Assembly: GCA_021774335.1 (NCBI GenBank)
Contig: JAJFJD010000002.1
Location: forward strand, 142,054-206,053
Direction: 5' to 3'
Length of the DNA stretch: 64,000 nucleotides
From: Alphaproteobacteria bacterium
GTDB taxonomy: Bacteria > Pseudomonadota > Alphaproteobacteria > UBA8366
Below, piece after piece: positions 63,301-64,000 of the stretch (positions are counted from its first letter, which is position 1; each line of letters starts with the position of its first letter). Made by a program: the position numbers and the translations under genes. A model generated the notes under the pieces. The model searched no databases. It was not told the origin of the DNA and saw only the letters and a program-made list of their open reading frames with translations.

Positions 63301-63537
63301 TTGGCGGCATCACGGAACCGGATGCGGCCGATATTCATGTCGACGTTGACCAGCGTGTTTGGGTTGTTGCCGTTGGTTATCTTTCCGGGGGCCGGCTCCG
63401 AACTTTACCGAGGGCTCGGCTCCGTTGTCGTCGGCGGTCTCGCACTCTCGGCGGTGCTGACGCTGATCATCATCCCGCCGCTATTGGCATTGTTGCTGCC
63501 GTTCACGACGCAAAAGACCGCAATGCGCGCGGGGTGA
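60379..63537 (+). CDS. RND-family efflux permease
   Basis: A 1052-residue pump with twelve helices and two large periplasmic loops. The fourth helix reads VGMVVDAAIVVLENI, keeping one Asp of the proton relay where AcrB has two, and the tenth helix reads VGIVVNNAILLVD, with Asn where AcrB has the relay Lys. It is therefore HAE1-like but with a changed relay. No membrane-fusion (adaptor) or outer-membrane gene is adjacent. The start MNIIGLALNRP gives the normal N-terminus; an in-frame start 24 codons earlier is rejected. Confidence 0.93.
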   Translation: MNIIGLALNRPTVVFAAVLMLLAFGIIALKTIPIQLTPDVRRPVLQITTSWPGAAPAEVEREISNRLERELTGIPGLAEISSQSQLGRSRIFLEFNVDQDMNRAFTLVSSRLSSVTDLPDEARNPRLRTSGSDDVPIARFAVTRLPGNDREIETYGDFIEDVVTDRIERVAGVSQVSASGGSRRELQVIIQPGQMARYGLTVPKVLQTLRAANYSVTAGPVDEGKRRYLVRMESETATVDQVQRVVLQTAQFADTSKFGAVTVGDIAAVKFGYKEPTSRRRFNGKPMIRMNVVRENKANVIQTMDGVRAALTELNDGPLKAQGLQAELFYDETIYINSAINLVHQNIYIGGTLAAIVLLIFLRSIRATLVVSLAIPISVIGTFVAMALIGRSINVISLAGIAFAVGMVVDAAIVVLENIFRHRQGGHAARDAALQGARQVGGAVLASALTTVVVFVPVLTLDLQAGQLFRDIAVAISVAVLFSLIVSMTVIPALSSFLLARGRFTGDGTIRIPGVDQFARWFVERTLWCIAAIIGHRGRSAAVVCLVVGTASVVTFTFLPKLDYLPDGNRNFVIGRIQFPPGYNLDSTYRIAEQIETAVKPLWASDGKKKTENGLPEISSFFFIAQRNYAFIGASSKELNRAGELVPILRESIFQEPGTRGIVNQSSIFNRRIGGARVINVDIAGEDLEEILGVALRADSLIREALPRREGTQVRPRPGLALESPELRVTPDLLRLAHAGMTARDLGQTIDVLNDGVKVSEINVGSKRMDLTLKGREAVTSKTQDVDNLPVVTGVGTIVPVSSLATVQLTSGPSEIRHLDRVRTVTLQVSPPKTMPLESVIDVINRNVVAPLEQEGLPDAVRIRLSGAADNLTKTWRAMQINLLVAVLVVYLLMAILFESLLYPLIIMLSVPLASAGGVAGLALLNLYVTQQLDMLTILGFVILVGIVVNNAILLVDQTLQHVRQDGMDTQQAILAASRNRMRPIFMSTLTSVFGLLPLVIFPGAGSELYRGLGSVVVGGLALSAVLTLIIIPPLLALLLPFTTQKTAMRAG

Positions 63538-63586
63538 AGCGTGCTCCGCTCGCAAATTCACGCCAACCGACAGACGGTCGGGCCCG

Positions 63587-64000
<414 letters not shown>

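Overview
The window looks like chromosomal DNA of a GC-rich, motile, heterotrophic alphaproteobacterium, probably near Rhodospirillales. This rests on codon use, an arginyl-transferase of the bacterial Bpt type, a MotA gene followed by two MotB paralogs, a short soluble chemoreceptor, and the large number of transport and catabolic genes. The taxonomic placement is inference. I see no rRNA, tRNA, CRISPR array, prophage or transposase.

Layout. 0-3 kb: a glycine-betaine/proline-type ABC importer (binding protein, permease, ATPase), cut by the left edge. 3-10 kb: MFS permease, Bpt, a TPR-methyltransferase, a DUF4153 membrane protein, an enoyl-CoA hydratase and an RDD protein. 10-13 kb: the motA-motB-motB operon. 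13-19.5 kb: flavin reductase, threonine ammonia-lyase, a penicillin-acylase-type hydrolase, an ornithine-decarboxylase-like enzyme and a hydrolase. 19.6-32.5 kb: a catabolic stretch with three amidase-signature enzymes, an Fe-S/CCG protein, a flavoprotein, an enolase-superfamily enzyme and an AurF-like diiron protein, interrupted by a PAS plus chemoreceptor pair and a LysR regulator. 32.7-35.5 kb: aquaporin, an NTF2-like protein, a hemolysin-III-type membrane protein and a LuxR regulator with a degenerate receiver.

35.7-40.1 kb is the most unusual part. A tightly coupled operon contains hflK, hflC, an uncharacterised 145-residue protein and a 65-residue zinc ribbon, each overlapping the next by ATGA. 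It is preceded by a 126-residue relative of the 145-residue protein. A cassette of about 500 bp is present twice in direct orientation, once upstream and once downstream of the operon. Each copy holds an AT-rich leader, a conserved promoter-like pair, a tiny lysine/alanine/proline-rich protein of 45 or 49 residues and a stem-loop. The upstream copy runs into the intact 126-residue gene; the downstream copy keeps only its first 15 codons. I propose this as an undescribed HflKC-associated module; its function is unknown.

40.3-60 kb: an RraA-family aldolase next to a free-standing PEP-synthase C-terminal barrel with altered active-site residues, ArfB, three methyltransferases or hydrolases, two formylglycine-type sulfatases, two TauD/TfdA dioxygenases, an atypical SDR, a tripartite tricarboxylate-type transporter (binding protein plus a fused TctA-TctB), a bicupin and a Rieske dioxygenase alpha/beta pair. 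Together these suggest uptake and breakdown of carboxylated, sulfated or aromatic compounds. 60.4-64 kb: an RND pump without a visible adaptor gene, and the 3' part of hemB at the right edge.
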